From Candidatus Polarisedimenticolaceae bacterium (lineage in GTDB: Bacteria; Acidobacteriota; Polarisedimenticolia; Polarisedimenticolales; DASRJG01), in contig DASUCV010000020.1 of NCBI GenBank assembly GCA_036275915.1, positions 124,001 to 188,000 on the forward strand: 64,000 nucleotides of DNA. Reading direction: 5' to 3'. The translations under genes were made by a program, and so were the position numbers. The first letter of the stretch is position 1, and the number at the start of each line of letters is the position of its first letter. Shown here in pieces: positions 31,836-40,714 of the stretch. Under the pieces are notes generated by a model. It was not told the DNA's origin. It did not search any database and saw only the letters and a program-made list of their open reading frames with translations.

Positions 31836-32309
31836 ATGAGCCGAAAGCTTCGCATCGTTCTTCCCCTGCTGTCGTTTTTTGCCGTCACGGTCAGCGTGAT
31901 TCCCGCCCACGCACAGGACATGCCTCCCGGCCAGGGTCCGGGCGGCCACGGAGGTCCGGGCATGATGGGCGGGCGCGGTGGCGAATCGATGCTCGATCAG
32001 ATGAAGAAGCGGCTGAACTTGACGCCGGAGCAGGAAGCGCAGATCAAGCCGATCCTCCAGGAGAATGCCAAGAAGTTGCAAGAGATGCGCGAGAAGCACA
32101 TGGCGGCGAACCCGGGGCAGCCCGCTCCCCCGGATCCCGAGACGCGGAAGCAGATGATGGCGATGCGGGAGGAGACTGACGCGAAAATCGCGAAGATCCT
32201 GACGCCGGCCCAGATGGAAGAGTGGAACAAGATGCGAGCCGAGGCGCGCCAGCGCATGATGGGCGGCCCCGGAGGTGACGCTCCTCCGCCTCCTCCGAGC
32301 CGGAACTAG
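31836..32309 (+). CDS. Spy/CpxP-like periplasmic LTXXQ protein
   Basis: A 157-aa exported protein (signal RIVLPLLSFFAVTVSVIPAHA). A Gly/Pro/Met-rich N-terminal part (GGPGMMGGRGG) is followed by a helical region with two L-T-P-E/A-Q motifs (LNLTPEQEAQIKPILQ and ILTPAQMEEWNKM), the hallmark of the LTXXQ/Spy family. Spy and CpxP are periplasmic chaperone or stress-sensing proteins. The Met-rich segment could also bind copper. TAGGAGG is an excellent ribosome site for the ATG at 31836. No linked two-component system is adjacent. Confidence 0.8.
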   Translation: MSRKLRIVLPLLSFFAVTVSVIPAHAQDMPPGQGPGGHGGPGMMGGRGGESMLDQMKKRLNLTPEQEAQIKPILQENAKKLQEMREKHMAANPGQPAPPDPETRKQMMAMREETDAKIAKILTPAQMEEWNKMRAEARQRMMGGPGGDAPPPPPSRN

Positions 32310-32322
32310 TGTGAGTGTGAGC

Positions 32323-32348
32323 GCGGCGGCCCCTTCACGGGCCGCCGC
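32323..32348. terminator. Perfect 10-bp hairpin between convergent genes
   Basis: GCGGCGGCCC (32323-32332) and GGGCCGCCGC (32339-32348) pair perfectly around a 6-nt loop, 13 bases after the Spy-like stop and seven bases before the ABC-F stop codon on the other strand. No T-run follows on either strand, so termination would depend on a non-canonical mechanism. Confidence 0.5.
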
Positions 32349-32355
32349 TCGCCCG

Positions 32356-34134
32356 CTACTTCGTCTTGGCTTCCAGCTCCGCCCACCGCGCATACAACCG
32401 GTCGACTTCCTCGCGCATGGCGTCGCGCTCGACGATGCGGAGCTGCAGCGCCGCCGCGTCGGAGGCGATCGATAGGTCGTCCGCACGCGAGCGCGCCTCT
32501 TCCCATCGAGCCTCGGCGGCGAGCACGCGAGCTTCCATGCCGTCCCATTCGCGCTGCTCGAGGTACGAGAGCCTCTTCGTCTGTGCCTTCGACGCCGTGG
32601 CACTCTCCGCCGGCCGCGCCGCCTTCGTCGATCGCACCGGCGCGCGCTCCCTGCGCTCCCACTGGTCGTAGTCCGCGTAACGCTCGATACCGCCCTGACC
32701 ATCCAGGGCCAGGATCGCGGTCGACACGCGGTCGATCAGGTGCCGGTCGTGCGTCACGAGAACGAGGGCGCCGGGGAAATCGAGGAGCGACTCTTCGAGC
32801 ACCTCGAGCGTGGGGATGTCGAGATCGTTGGTCGGCTCGTCGAGAACGAGCAGATCGGCCGGCTGGAGCATCAGGCCCGCGAGCACGACGCGTGCGCGCT
32901 CACCCCCGGAAAGCTGCGAGACCGGCATCTCGAGCTGCTCGGTGCGGAAGAGAAAGCGCTTGGCCCATGAGACGACGTGGACCGGCCGATCGCGGTAGAT
33001 CACCGTGTCGCCGTCCCTGGCGAGCGCGCGCTTGAGCGAGAGATTCGGATCGATCGTGCTTCGGTTCTGGTCGAAATAGACGACGCGCAGCGCTTCGGCG
33101 CGGCGGATCTCGCCGGCATCGAGAGAAAGCTCACCGACGATCATTCGCAAGAGCGTCGTCTTGCCGGAGCCGTTGGGGCCGAGCACGCCCAGACGCATCC
33201 CAGGGGTCAAGAGCAGCTCGAGCCCGTCGACGATCGCGGTCGCGCCGAATCGCTTCGTCAGCGAGGTGCCGTGCCAGAGCCGCTTCGTGCGCCGCCCTGT
33301 CGCTGCGAGCTCGATGCCGGCGGATGTGACGACGCCTCGGTCGCGGCTCTCCTTCAGCTCGTCGATCGCGAGATGGGCCGCGCCGATCCGCGCCGTTGAT
33401 TTTCGCGTGCGCGCCTTCGCACCGCGGCGCAGCCACGCGATCTCGCGGCGCACCCGATTCGCGAGCGACTCTTCGTAGCTCGCTTGCTGGGACAGGATCT
33501 CGTCGCGCTTCTCCAGCAGGTCCGCGTACGAGCCTTCGACCTCGATCATCCCTTCGGCGTAGACGCGGTCGATCTCGAACATCCGCCGGCCGACGTTCTG
33601 CAAGAAGTAGCGGTCGTGGCTGATCACGACGAACGCTTCCGGCGATCCGTTGAGCAGCGACTCGAGCCACAGCCTCGATTCCAGGTCGAGGTGATTCGTC
33701 GGCTCGTCCAGGAGGAGAACCTCCGGATCGGCCGCCAGCGCTCGCGCGATCGCGAGCCGCGTGCGCCATCCTCCCGAGAGCGTATCGACGGACACGTCGG
33801 GATCGGCCCACCCCACACGGCTCAAGGCCACCGCACCTCGCTGATCCGCCGGTCCAGCTTCGGCGAGGATCTCCGCCGCCGTTTTCCCCGAGGGGAACGC
33901 GGGGTGCTGCGGCACGTACCCCACGCGCACGTTCTTCCGACGTGTGGAGAGGCCTTCATCGGGGACCTCGAGGCCCGCGAGGATCTTGAGCAACGTCGAT
34001 TTCCCCGCGCCGTTCGGCCCGACGAGGCCGATGTGATCGCCCTCGTGGACGGCGAGGGTCAGCCCGGAGAAGAGCGGCCGGCTCCCGAACGCCTTGGAGA
34101 TGCCCTGGCAACTGAGGAGGATCGGCGGAGGCAT
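32356..34134 (-). CDS. ABC-F family ATPase (Uup-like)
   Basis: A 592-aa cytoplasmic protein with two ABC domains and no membrane segments. Walker A motifs are GPNGAGKST (about 38-46) and GPNGSGKTT (about 317-325). Signatures LSGGW and LSGGERARV precede Walker B LLLDEPTNHLDLES and LVLDEPTNDLD. A charged interdomain linker (RREIAWLRRGAKARTRKST) and a C-terminal coiled-coil tail resemble Uup. ABC-F proteins act on ribosomes; Uup also influences precise excision of transposons. A resistance-type role is not suggested by the context. The gene stands between the Spy-like gene (convergent) and the EXORDIUM-like gene (same strand). Confidence 0.93.
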   Translation of the reverse strand: MPPPILLSCQGISKAFGSRPLFSGLTLAVHEGDHIGLVGPNGAGKSTLLKILAGLEVPDEGLSTRRKNVRVGYVPQHPAFPSGKTAAEILAEAGPADQRGAVALSRVGWADPDVSVDTLSGGWRTRLAIARALAADPEVLLLDEPTNHLDLESRLWLESLLNGSPEAFVVISHDRYFLQNVGRRMFEIDRVYAEGMIEVEGSYADLLEKRDEILSQQASYEESLANRVRREIAWLRRGAKARTRKSTARIGAAHLAIDELKESRDRGVVTSAGIELAATGRRTKRLWHGTSLTKRFGATAIVDGLELLLTPGMRLGVLGPNGSGKTTLLRMIVGELSLDAGEIRRAEALRVVYFDQNRSTIDPNLSLKRALARDGDTVIYRDRPVHVVSWAKRFLFRTEQLEMPVSQLSGGERARVVLAGLMLQPADLLVLDEPTNDLDIPTLEVLEESLLDFPGALVLVTHDRHLIDRVSTAILALDGQGGIERYADYDQWERRERAPVRSTKAARPAESATASKAQTKRLSYLEQREWDGMEARVLAAEARWEEARSRADDLSIASDAAALQLRIVERDAMREEVDRLYARWAELEAKTK

Positions 34135-34191
34135 CGGCCCTGAATATCAGTTGTCTCCGACGATCGCCAGCCGCGGATTCATCGTCGTCGG

Positions 34192-35118
34192 CTACCAGGC
34201 CAATCGGCACCCCATCCCCAGCGCGTTCGTCCAGTTTTCTTGGATCAGATAATCGCGCGCGCCGAGGTGCATGTTGGCGACAGAGCCGTTGGGCGCCGCG
34301 TAGGTCGACCCGAATTTCCAGATGCACTTGTCGGCGCTCTCGCGCCCCAAGCCGTCGTACCAGGCGTTCCCGTCGGGATCGGTGACCGACTCTTCCAGCT
34401 CGTGCGCGATGATGTTGATCGCGCCGTCCACTCCGGTGTCGCCGTTGGGGCTCACGCCTTGCTGGCCCGCGCATTTGCTCGGGCAGCGATCGGAGTCTTC
34501 GACGAACGCGTACTTGAGATCGGTCGTGCCAACCGTTTCATTGTTGTGCCAGCCGCAATAGGCGGTGCAAAACCCGTACATGTCCACGTCCGGCGAAGCG
34601 ATGACGAAGTAGACGCCGTTGGGGTCCATCGGAAGGGAGCCATTGTCGATTGCGGTCTGAACGATCGTGAGGATTGAGGCGGGACTGAGCGACGTGCCCT
34701 GCGAATAGTTGTCGGCGGTGGTCGCGCCGAGCCGAACCGAGTTCGCGACGGGCGTATTGTTCGTACCCCAGTAGGTCGTGTTGATGTTGAAGTACGGAGA
34801 TCCACCGATCGTCGCCCCGAAGTCTTCGAGGATCGTCTTCTGTGACGCCGACCAGGTCCCGTAGTACACGTAATAGATCGCCGTCGTCCCCGTCATGATG
34901 GGTCCACCGTGGTAGTAGATGCCGTACTGGGCGCTGTGCCTGTGGCCGCCCGGGTACCGAGGGGGAGCGTCGGGCCGCGCTTCTCCCCAGCCTTTTCCAG
35001 TGGGTGCGAGGTCGGTTGTCGTGGCGGGTTTCGGAAGCATCCGCACGACTCCTGCATTCAGCGCCGTGCTCGCGAGTGCGGCTGCGACGAATACGGGCAC
35101 AACGTTCCTGAGCTTCAT
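34192..35118 (-). CDS. Secreted EXORDIUM/PHI-1-like protein
   Basis: A 308-aa exported protein (signal MKLRNVVPVFVAAALASTALNA). Its body aligns by eye with the plant EXORDIUM/phosphate-induced-1 family: YHGGPIMTGTTAIYYVYYG, SQKTILEDF, DVDMYGFC-x-x-YCGWH, then CPSKCA, SPNGDTGVDG and ESADKC. Where plant proteins read L-A-S-L-L-A-G-T-V-T-N-P, this protein has AHELEESVTDP (His239, Glu240), a potential metal-binding motif. I set the start at ATG 35118 with GAGGCG upstream, rejecting the open extension to 35196. The family's biochemical activity is unknown. It is likely an extracellular protein. Confidence 0.82.
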   Translation of the reverse strand: MKLRNVVPVFVAAALASTALNAGVVRMLPKPATTTDLAPTGKGWGEARPDAPPRYPGGHRHSAQYGIYYHGGPIMTGTTAIYYVYYGTWSASQKTILEDFGATIGGSPYFNINTTYWGTNNTPVANSVRLGATTADNYSQGTSLSPASILTIVQTAIDNGSLPMDPNGVYFVIASPDVDMYGFCTAYCGWHNNETVGTTDLKYAFVEDSDRCPSKCAGQQGVSPNGDTGVDGAINIIAHELEESVTDPDGNAWYDGLGRESADKCIWKFGSTYAAPNGSVANMHLGARDYLIQENWTNALGMGCRLAW

Positions 35119-35295
35119 GGGATCACGCCTCGCGGGGATGAACCTCCTCGACGTCGAGGAGGTGAGGGCGCCCCCCGGCACCCACGGCGGTTTCAATTAC
35201 AGGCAAGAAGGGACGGAGTCAATGGAGGCAACTCGACAGGAGATGATGCAATTAAGTGGGCGTGCGCAACGCGAAGGATGCGATGCGGCGGAGCG

Positions 35296-37443
35296 CTACG
35301 GATTCATGGGGAACTTCGGTGTCACGCCGAGCTCGTGGAAGATGAAGCTGTAGAGGTCGGCCGTCTCCGCGATGAACTCATCGAGCGAGGTGCCGATGCC
35401 GTGGCCTTCGAAGTTGATGCGCAGGAGCACCGGGTGCGGCGAGCCCGTCGCCTGGAGCGCCGCGGCGAATTTCTTCGAGTGCCACGAATCGACGCGTGGG
35501 TCGTAAGCGCCCGTGGTGAGAATGACCGACGGGTAGACGACCCCGGTTTTCACGTGGTGGAGCGGCGAGTAGCCGTACAACGCTCTGAACTGCGCCGGGT
35601 CTTTGATCGAGCCGTACTCGGTGACGTTGAACTGACCGTTTTGCGTCGTCTCGACACGCAGCATGTCGTAGATGCCGACGCGGCTCGCCACGACGCGGTA
35701 CATCTCGGGATGCTGCGTGAGCACGGCCCCCATGAGCAGCCCGCCGTTCGAGCCGCCGTTGATCGCGAGCATCTCGGGCTTCGTGTAACCGTGCTCGACG
35801 AGCCAGCGGGCGGCGGCGTAGAAGTCGTCGAAGACGTTCTGCTTCTTGAGGAGATTCCCGTCGAGGTGCCACTGATCGCCGTATTCACCGCCTCCGCGGA
35901 TGTTGGCGACCACGTACACACCGCCCTGCTCGAGCCACACCCTTCGCGGCGCCGAGAAGTTCGGGCCCTCCGAGATACCGAAGCCGCCGTAGGCGTACAG
36001 CAACGTGGGATTCCTGCCGTCGAGCTTGGTGCCGCGGCGGCGCAAGATGTTGAGGGGGATCTTCGTGCCGTCCTTCGAGACGGCGAACTCGCGCACCAGC
36101 TCGCAGTCGGAGAAATCCGCGGCACTGCGCACGGCGAGCGCGGTCTGCCGCGCTTGGCCGACCTTGGGGTCGAATCGGTACCACGCTGGGGGCTTCAAGT
36201 AGCTGACGTTGTTGAAGAGCACGGAGCCGTCGTCGAGGCGCGCGAGCTCCCCGACGCTCGAGACATCGAGAACCGGGACGTCTTTTTCGCGCCGTCCGGT
36301 GGCGAGATCGAAAACCCGGAGGTCGGCCGGACCGCCGAGGCGCGAGACGACGTAGAGCCTGGTCTTCGTCGTCGTGAAGCCCGCGATGGCTCCCTCACCC
36401 TCCGGGACGGCGACGCTTCCGCGATCCACCGTGGGGGTGGAGAGCGGCACCCGGATGATCTTTCCTTTGGGCGCATCCTTGCGCGACAAGAAGTAGATGT
36501 TTCCGTCGAGGCCGATTTCGGAATTCACCAAACGGTCGGCGAACGTCGAGACCTGCGTCCAGCGACCCGGGGCGGCGCTCGTCTCCCTCACGAAGTACTC
36601 GACCTCGCCACCGTCGCCGTTCTTGACCTGGGCCACGACGTACCTGCCGTCCTCGCTCGCCTCGAGAGTCGTCTCGCCGATGCGTGGGAAGTCCTTTCCG
36701 ATCTCGTAGACGTCATCCTCGGTCCGGGTGCCGATCTTGTGGAAGTAGACCTGCTGGAAAAAGCCTGCGTCTTCCGGGGGCCGCTCGTTCCCGCGTGGGT
36801 AGCGCGTGTACCAGAAGCCGTTGCCATCAGCCGCGAAGGCGACGCTGCCGCCGGCCGTTCCGTTGTTGACGCGCGGAAGGAGCTCGCCGATCTCCTTCGC
36901 GCCGGCGACGTCGTACAGATGCACATCGCCGGCCTCGCTGCCGTTGCGCGATAGCGAGACGGCGACGCGCTTGCCGTCGAGCGAGGGGACGAAGAAATCG
37001 ATGGCGATCTTCCCGCTCGCATCGAGCACGTTGGGATCGACGATGACTCGCTCCGACGGCGCGTCGTCCGCGTTCTTCCGCGTCACGAGGTACGGCTGCT
37101 GTTTCTTTGGCTCCAGCTTGAGCGCAAACAGAACGCCGCCGCGCTGAACGAGGCCGAAGTAGCTCTCGCTCGACGAGCGGATGAGCGTGTCGAGCCGCTT
37201 ACGCACCGGCTCGCGGAAGCTCAATGCGTCGAGGAAGGCACGGGTGTGAGCCGTCTGCGCGTCGCCCCAGGCCTTCACCGCCGGATCGTCCGCGTTCTCC
37301 AGCCACCGGTAATCGTCGCTGACCTTCACGCCTTGGTACTCGTCCACGACCGGCTTCTTCGGCGTGTCGGGAAGCGGTGCCTTCGTGGGGGCGGCGGAAG
37401 GCGATGCGGCAAGTAGCGCAAGCGCGAGCGACAAGGCGATCAT
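35296..37443 (-). CDS. Exported prolyl oligopeptidase (S9A)
   Basis: A 715-aa protein with a short signal (MIALSLALALLAASPSAA), a seven-bladed propeller cap (about 75-420) and an alpha/beta-hydrolase domain. The catalytic triad is Ser565 (GGSNGG), Asp648 (GAYDPRVD) and His681 (EGHGIG). The block GGFGISEGPNFS, the oxyanion region and IRGGGEYG are classical S9A markers. It cleaves short peptides after proline. Length matches the family. A strong AGGAGGA ribosome site is present. The 178-aa gene immediately upstream on the same strand is 39 bases away and may be cotranscribed. Confidence 0.95.
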   Translation of the reverse strand: MIALSLALALLAASPSAAPTKAPLPDTPKKPVVDEYQGVKVSDDYRWLENADDPAVKAWGDAQTAHTRAFLDALSFREPVRKRLDTLIRSSSESYFGLVQRGGVLFALKLEPKKQQPYLVTRKNADDAPSERVIVDPNVLDASGKIAIDFFVPSLDGKRVAVSLSRNGSEAGDVHLYDVAGAKEIGELLPRVNNGTAGGSVAFAADGNGFWYTRYPRGNERPPEDAGFFQQVYFHKIGTRTEDDVYEIGKDFPRIGETTLEASEDGRYVVAQVKNGDGGEVEYFVRETSAAPGRWTQVSTFADRLVNSEIGLDGNIYFLSRKDAPKGKIIRVPLSTPTVDRGSVAVPEGEGAIAGFTTTKTRLYVVSRLGGPADLRVFDLATGRREKDVPVLDVSSVGELARLDDGSVLFNNVSYLKPPAWYRFDPKVGQARQTALAVRSAADFSDCELVREFAVSKDGTKIPLNILRRRGTKLDGRNPTLLYAYGGFGISEGPNFSAPRRVWLEQGGVYVVANIRGGGEYGDQWHLDGNLLKKQNVFDDFYAAARWLVEHGYTKPEMLAINGGSNGGLLMGAVLTQHPEMYRVVASRVGIYDMLRVETTQNGQFNVTEYGSIKDPAQFRALYGYSPLHHVKTGVVYPSVILTTGAYDPRVDSWHSKKFAAALQATGSPHPVLLRINFEGHGIGTSLDEFIAETADLYSFIFHELGVTPKFPMNP

Positions 37444-37482
37444 CAGCTTCCTCCTGTCTCGCGGGCCGGCACGTCGATCGTC

Positions 37483-38019
37483 TTACTTGGCGGCTTTGTC
37501 CCCGGGGAACGGGATCTGATCGAGGAGGTCGAGACGCATGGCGGTCGTGATGTAGTCATCGACCAGCGCGAAACGGCCGGCGGTCTTGGCGTCGAGCTTC
37601 CCGCGATAGATCTCGAAGTACTTCAGCCGCAGGTCGACGGTCTTGTGTTGAAGCGCGACCATCTCCGTGACGATCTCCTCGATGTCGGCATCGGCGACGC
37701 CGTTCGCGCTCGCGAACGAGTCGACGTACTTCTTCGCGAGATCGATGCGGCTCGAGGTGATCGCATCCTTTTCCTTTTCGTAGTCCGCGTAGACGCCCCA
37801 GAACGCCTGCAGCTGCTCGGCGGAGAGATTGCTCATCGACGCAGCGAACAACTTGCGCCGCGCGCCCGTGAGCGCCTCTTTGAAGCGGTCCAGGTCGACG
37901 GGTTGATGAGTGGCGGGGGCGTGCATCGTCGGCTTCGCTGCCGCAGGTGCTTCCTGCGCCAGGGTCGGGATCGTAGCAACGAAGGCCGCGAGCAGAATCG
38001 TCACCAGAGCTCGTTTCAT
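37483..38019 (-). CDS. Secreted helical protein of unknown function
   Basis: A 178-aa exported protein (signal MKRALVTILLAAFVATIPTLA) with a mature part that is predicted to be nearly all helix (LSAEQLQAFWGVYADYEKEK; EEIVTEMVALQHKTVDLRLK). The LSAEQ...F region loosely recalls LTXXQ-type periplasmic proteins, but I cannot assign it. GGGAG lies eight bases before the ATG. It precedes the prolyl oligopeptidase gene on the same strand. Confidence 0.75.
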   Translation of the reverse strand: MKRALVTILLAAFVATIPTLAQEAPAAAKPTMHAPATHQPVDLDRFKEALTGARRKLFAASMSNLSAEQLQAFWGVYADYEKEKDAITSSRIDLAKKYVDSFASANGVADADIEEIVTEMVALQHKTVDLRLKYFEIYRGKLDAKTAGRFALVDDYITTAMRLDLLDQIPFPGDKAAK

Positions 38020-38254
38020 GTCGTCATCTCCCGCGGTCGCTGGTAGCGCCCGCTCTCCCTGTGATTCGATTACGGCACGTGTGTGACCGCGTGCTCGGAC
38101 GGAAGCGGCGCCATTCTAGGTCAAGACGGCCTCGAGCTGCGGCACGCTCCTCGCGTCGAAGTTTGTCCGTGCGCTGAGCGAGCAGGGCTACCGGGCGATA
38201 ATGCGTCATTGTGGGGATTGAATTGAGGATTGACCGACAACAGAAGGAGGCCAC

Positions 38255-39382
38255 ATGCCGATGCCGATCTCTCGAAGAGCCTTTGCCGGAGTCATCGGTT
38301 TCGCCGCCGGCGCGGCGCTGCTCGACAAGCCGCTGGTGCGCGCCGCTACGGACCGTCGACCGCAGCGAGAGGGCGCGATTCGCCTGGACTCGAACGAGAA
38401 TCCCTACGGACCATCGGCAAAGGCCCTCGCGGCACTCATCGCCGCGAATCCCATCGCCAACCGATATCCGGACGATGCCGAGGAGACGATGCGCTCGGCA
38501 CTCGCCAAGCTGCACGGCGTCGCGTCCGAGCAGGTCGTCCTCGGGTGCGGGTCGTCCGAGATCCTCCAGATGGCGGACCTCGTCTCGACTGGTCCGGGGC
38601 GAGCCGCCGTTGCTGCGGAGCCGACGTTCGAGGCGGTCCTTCACTACGCTAGGGTGCTTCGCGCAGACCCGGTGACGGTTCCGCTCACGTCGGACTTCCG
38701 GCACGACTTGCCGAAGATGGCGGCGGCGTGCCGGACGGGAGCGGGCCTCGTGTACGTCTGCAACCCGAACAATCCTACCGGCACGATCGTCTCGGGCGAC
38801 GAGCTCGCCGGCTTCGTGTCGAACGTGCCGCTTGGGACCACGATCCTCATCGACGAGGCGTACTTCCACTTCGTGGAAGACCAGACTTATCGGAGCGCGA
38901 TCGAGCTGATCCCGAAGCATCCGAACGTCGTCGTGGCGCGGACCTTCTCGAAAATCTACGGAATGGCGGGCCTGCGCTTGGGGTACGCGGTCGGCGCGAA
39001 AGACCGCATCGCCGAGATGGCGAAGTACGCGACGTTCTCGAACGCCAACGCCGCGGTTCTCGCAGCCGCGCTCGCCAGCCTGCAGGAACCCGACCTCGTG
39101 GCGCGCCAACGCGGCCTGCTGAACGATACGCGGCGCTGGCTGATCGCCGAGATGAGCCGGCAGGGGCGAAAGACGATCGCGTCGCACACCAACTTCGTCA
39201 TGATCGATGTCGGCGGCGACGTGAAACCGGTGATCGAAGCCTTTCGCGAGCGGAACATCCTCGTCGGCCGGAAGTTCCCGTCCCTCCCGAACTGGCTTCG
39301 TATCACGATCGGACTGCCGGACGAGGTGAAGGCATTCGCGGCCGCTCTCCTAGAGATCGTTCCCTCGAAGGCCGCCGCCTAA
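38255..39382 (+). CDS. Tat-exported HisC-like aminotransferase (fold type I PLP enzyme)
   Basis: A 375-aa PLP enzyme of the histidinol-phosphate aminotransferase group. Motifs are IRLDSNENPYGPS, the phosphate-binding GCGSSEILQ, VCNPNNPTG, IDEAYFHFVED, the Schiff-base Lys233 in TFSKIYGMAGLRLGY, and the C-terminal Arg block LRITIG. Unlike HisC, it begins with a twin-arginine leader (ISRRAFAGVIGFAAGAALL), so the folded holoenzyme should reach the periplasm. AAGGAGG is a strong ribosome site. No histidine-biosynthesis gene is adjacent. A periplasmic amino-acid or amine transamination role is likelier than histidine synthesis. Confidence 0.9.
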   Translation: MPMPISRRAFAGVIGFAAGAALLDKPLVRAATDRRPQREGAIRLDSNENPYGPSAKALAALIAANPIANRYPDDAEETMRSALAKLHGVASEQVVLGCGSSEILQMADLVSTGPGRAAVAAEPTFEAVLHYARVLRADPVTVPLTSDFRHDLPKMAAACRTGAGLVYVCNPNNPTGTIVSGDELAGFVSNVPLGTTILIDEAYFHFVEDQTYRSAIELIPKHPNVVVARTFSKIYGMAGLRLGYAVGAKDRIAEMAKYATFSNANAAVLAAALASLQEPDLVARQRGLLNDTRRWLIAEMSRQGRKTIASHTNFVMIDVGGDVKPVIEAFRERNILVGRKFPSLPNWLRITIGLPDEVKAFAAALLEIVPSKAAA

Positions 39383-39441
39383 CCGATTCGAGTCGAAGCT
39401 GCGTCGCTCGGTCCCGACGCTGGGCCAGAGGCGGAAGGGAA

Positions 39442-39515
39442 TGCCCCCACCTGGACTCGAACCAGGGACCAGCGGATTATGAGTCCGCCGCTCTGACCGA
39501 CTGAGCTATGGGGGC
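39442..39515 (-). tRNA. tRNA with CAT anticodon (Met or Ile2)
   Basis: A complete 74-nt cloverleaf. The acceptor arms GCCCCCA and TGGGGGC pair perfectly. The D-arm contains AGCTCAGTCGGTCAGAGC, the anticodon stem GCGGA/TCCGC encloses the loop CTCATAA (anticodon CAT), and the T-arm contains GGTTCGAGTCC. The discriminator is A, and the 3' CCA is not encoded. It is not an initiator-type tRNA by its fully paired first base pair. Whether it is elongator Met or lysidine-modified Ile2 cannot be settled from the sequence alone. Confidence 0.95.
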
Positions 39516-39598
39516 GCCGGCATTGTAGTCGCGCGGCGTAGCTCCGCGTTCCGAACTTGCCTTTCCAGCCCTGCGCGCTCGCCGGCTGCGTCGGATCC

Positions 39599-40051
39599 TC
39601 AATGCCCCGGCGACTTGTCCAGGAGCTCTGCCAGCAACAGCTCGACCGCCCGGACCCGCTCCGGGCTGCCCGTGCGCATGAAGACGGCGAGGCTTCTCAG
39701 GATGTTGATCTCGCGAGGCGAGTAGGCCTCGCGACCGTCGGCGCGTGTCACTTCGGCGCTGCCGCGGATCAGTTGAAGGAGACAGTCGCCGCGCGCGCTC
39801 ACCGGGCACACGGGATGACGATGCGGTTCGTGGCTGTCGGGCGTGTGGAGATCGTCGAGGTCGGCATGCAGCGCTTCGAGGACGCGCATGACCGTCGTGA
39901 AGCTCGGGTGCACACGCGACGTTTCGATCCGCGAGAGATACGCGGGCGCGAGGCCGGCGAGACGCGCGGTCGTTCCCTGCGAGAGTCCTCGGCCCGCGCG
40001 GATCGCGGCGAGGCGGGGTCCAATTTCAAACGTTGAAGAATTCCGTGTCAT
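39599..40051 (-). CDS. XRE-family transcriptional regulator
   Basis: A 150-aa protein. The N-terminal Cro/C1-type helix-turn-helix (about 10-65) contains LAAIRAGRGLSQGTTARLAGLAPAYLSRIE and the following SFTTVMRVLEALHADLDDL. The C-terminal part has a His/Cys-containing segment (SHEPHRHPVCPVSARGDC) that could sense metal or redox state, then a helical tail (RAVELLLAELLDKSPGH). It is divergent from the Hsp20-AAA operon with a 138-bp shared upstream region, so control of that operon is the natural hypothesis. There is no clear ribosome site before the ATG. Confidence 0.85.
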   Translation of the reverse strand: MTRNSSTFEIGPRLAAIRAGRGLSQGTTARLAGLAPAYLSRIETSRVHPSFTTVMRVLEALHADLDDLHTPDSHEPHRHPVCPVSARGDCLLQLIRGSAEVTRADGREAYSPREINILRSLAVFMRTGSPERVRAVELLLAELLDKSPGH

Positions 40052-40189
40052 CAGAAGCCGACCCGGTGACTTTCAGGGCATGGCTTTGTCCGTCGAAACC
40101 TGTCGGCGGAATTCTAGGGCGCCTACCTTGCCTCCGCAGTAGGTCGAGTCTCCGAATTACAGACCAGCAGTATCCGAAGGAGGGTGTCG

Positions 40190-40714
40190 ATGACCGAGGT
40201 CATGCAAGCGCTCAACGAAGTGAAGGACCTCTACACGAAGTTCCTCGGGCAACCGGCGCCCGAGATCGGACCGGGCTGGTATGCCCCGTTCCCGCCCGGC
40301 GCGGACCCGATGAGGTACGCCATTGCGGAGGTCGAGGAGCTGAAGAAGCTCCTTCTCCACGCCCGCACGCCGCAGATTCCGATCGCCTGGATTCCGCGCG
40401 CCGACGTCTTCGCGGGGCGCGAGGCGGTCGTGATCCGCCTCGAGATCCCCGGCGTGAAGCGGGACCAGCTCAAGGTGCTCGTCGCCGAAGGGGAATGCAT
40501 CGTTCGCGGCGAGAGACCGACTCCGGCCGAGGACAAGAAGCTCCAGCCGATCGGCCTCGAGTTCCCGTTCGGAACGTTCGAGAGGCGCTTCGCGCTGCCG
40601 ATGCACGCCGCGCCGGAGAAACTGACCGCCAAGTACGCCGACGGCATCCTCGAGGTGACGGTCCCGATCGTGGAGCTGCCCGCACCGAAAGAGATGAAGG
40701 TCGAGATCGCATGA
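40190..40714 (+). CDS. Small heat-shock protein (Hsp20/alpha-crystallin)
   Basis: A 174-aa chaperone. A long N-terminal region (residues 1-65, with EVKDLYTKFLGQ) precedes an alpha-crystallin domain: WIPRADVFAGREAVVIRLEIPGVKRDQLKV, then GERP, then FPFGTFERRFALPM, and the family G-x-L motif in YADGILEVTVP. The C-terminal I-x-I-type anchor is weak (VEIA). GGAGG lies six to seven bases before the ATG at 40190; the GTG at 40184 is rejected because it overlaps that site. It is first in an operon with a 55-aa protein (ATGA overlap), a Pro-rich repeat protein and a ClpB-D2-like AAA+ protein. Hsp20 proteins hold unfolded clients for ClpB-type disaggregases. Confidence 0.95.
   Translation: MTEVMQALNEVKDLYTKFLGQPAPEIGPGWYAPFPPGADPMRYAIAEVEELKKLLLHARTPQIPIAWIPRADVFAGREAVVIRLEIPGVKRDQLKVLVAEGECIVRGERPTPAEDKKLQPIGLEFPFGTFERRFALPMHAAPEKLTAKYADGILEVTVPIVELPAPKEMKVEIA

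Noticed and set aside
40025-40037. TTCAA-ACG-TTGAA palindrome at the start of the XRE gene
   Set aside because: It is inside codons 5-10 of the gene. It could be an autoregulatory site but is equally explained by chance.
40100-40185. Heat-shock sigma-type promoter (CTTGCCT ... CTCCGAATT) or CIRCE element before Hsp20
   Set aside because: The match to sigma-32 elements is poor and no TTAGCACTC inverted repeat is present.
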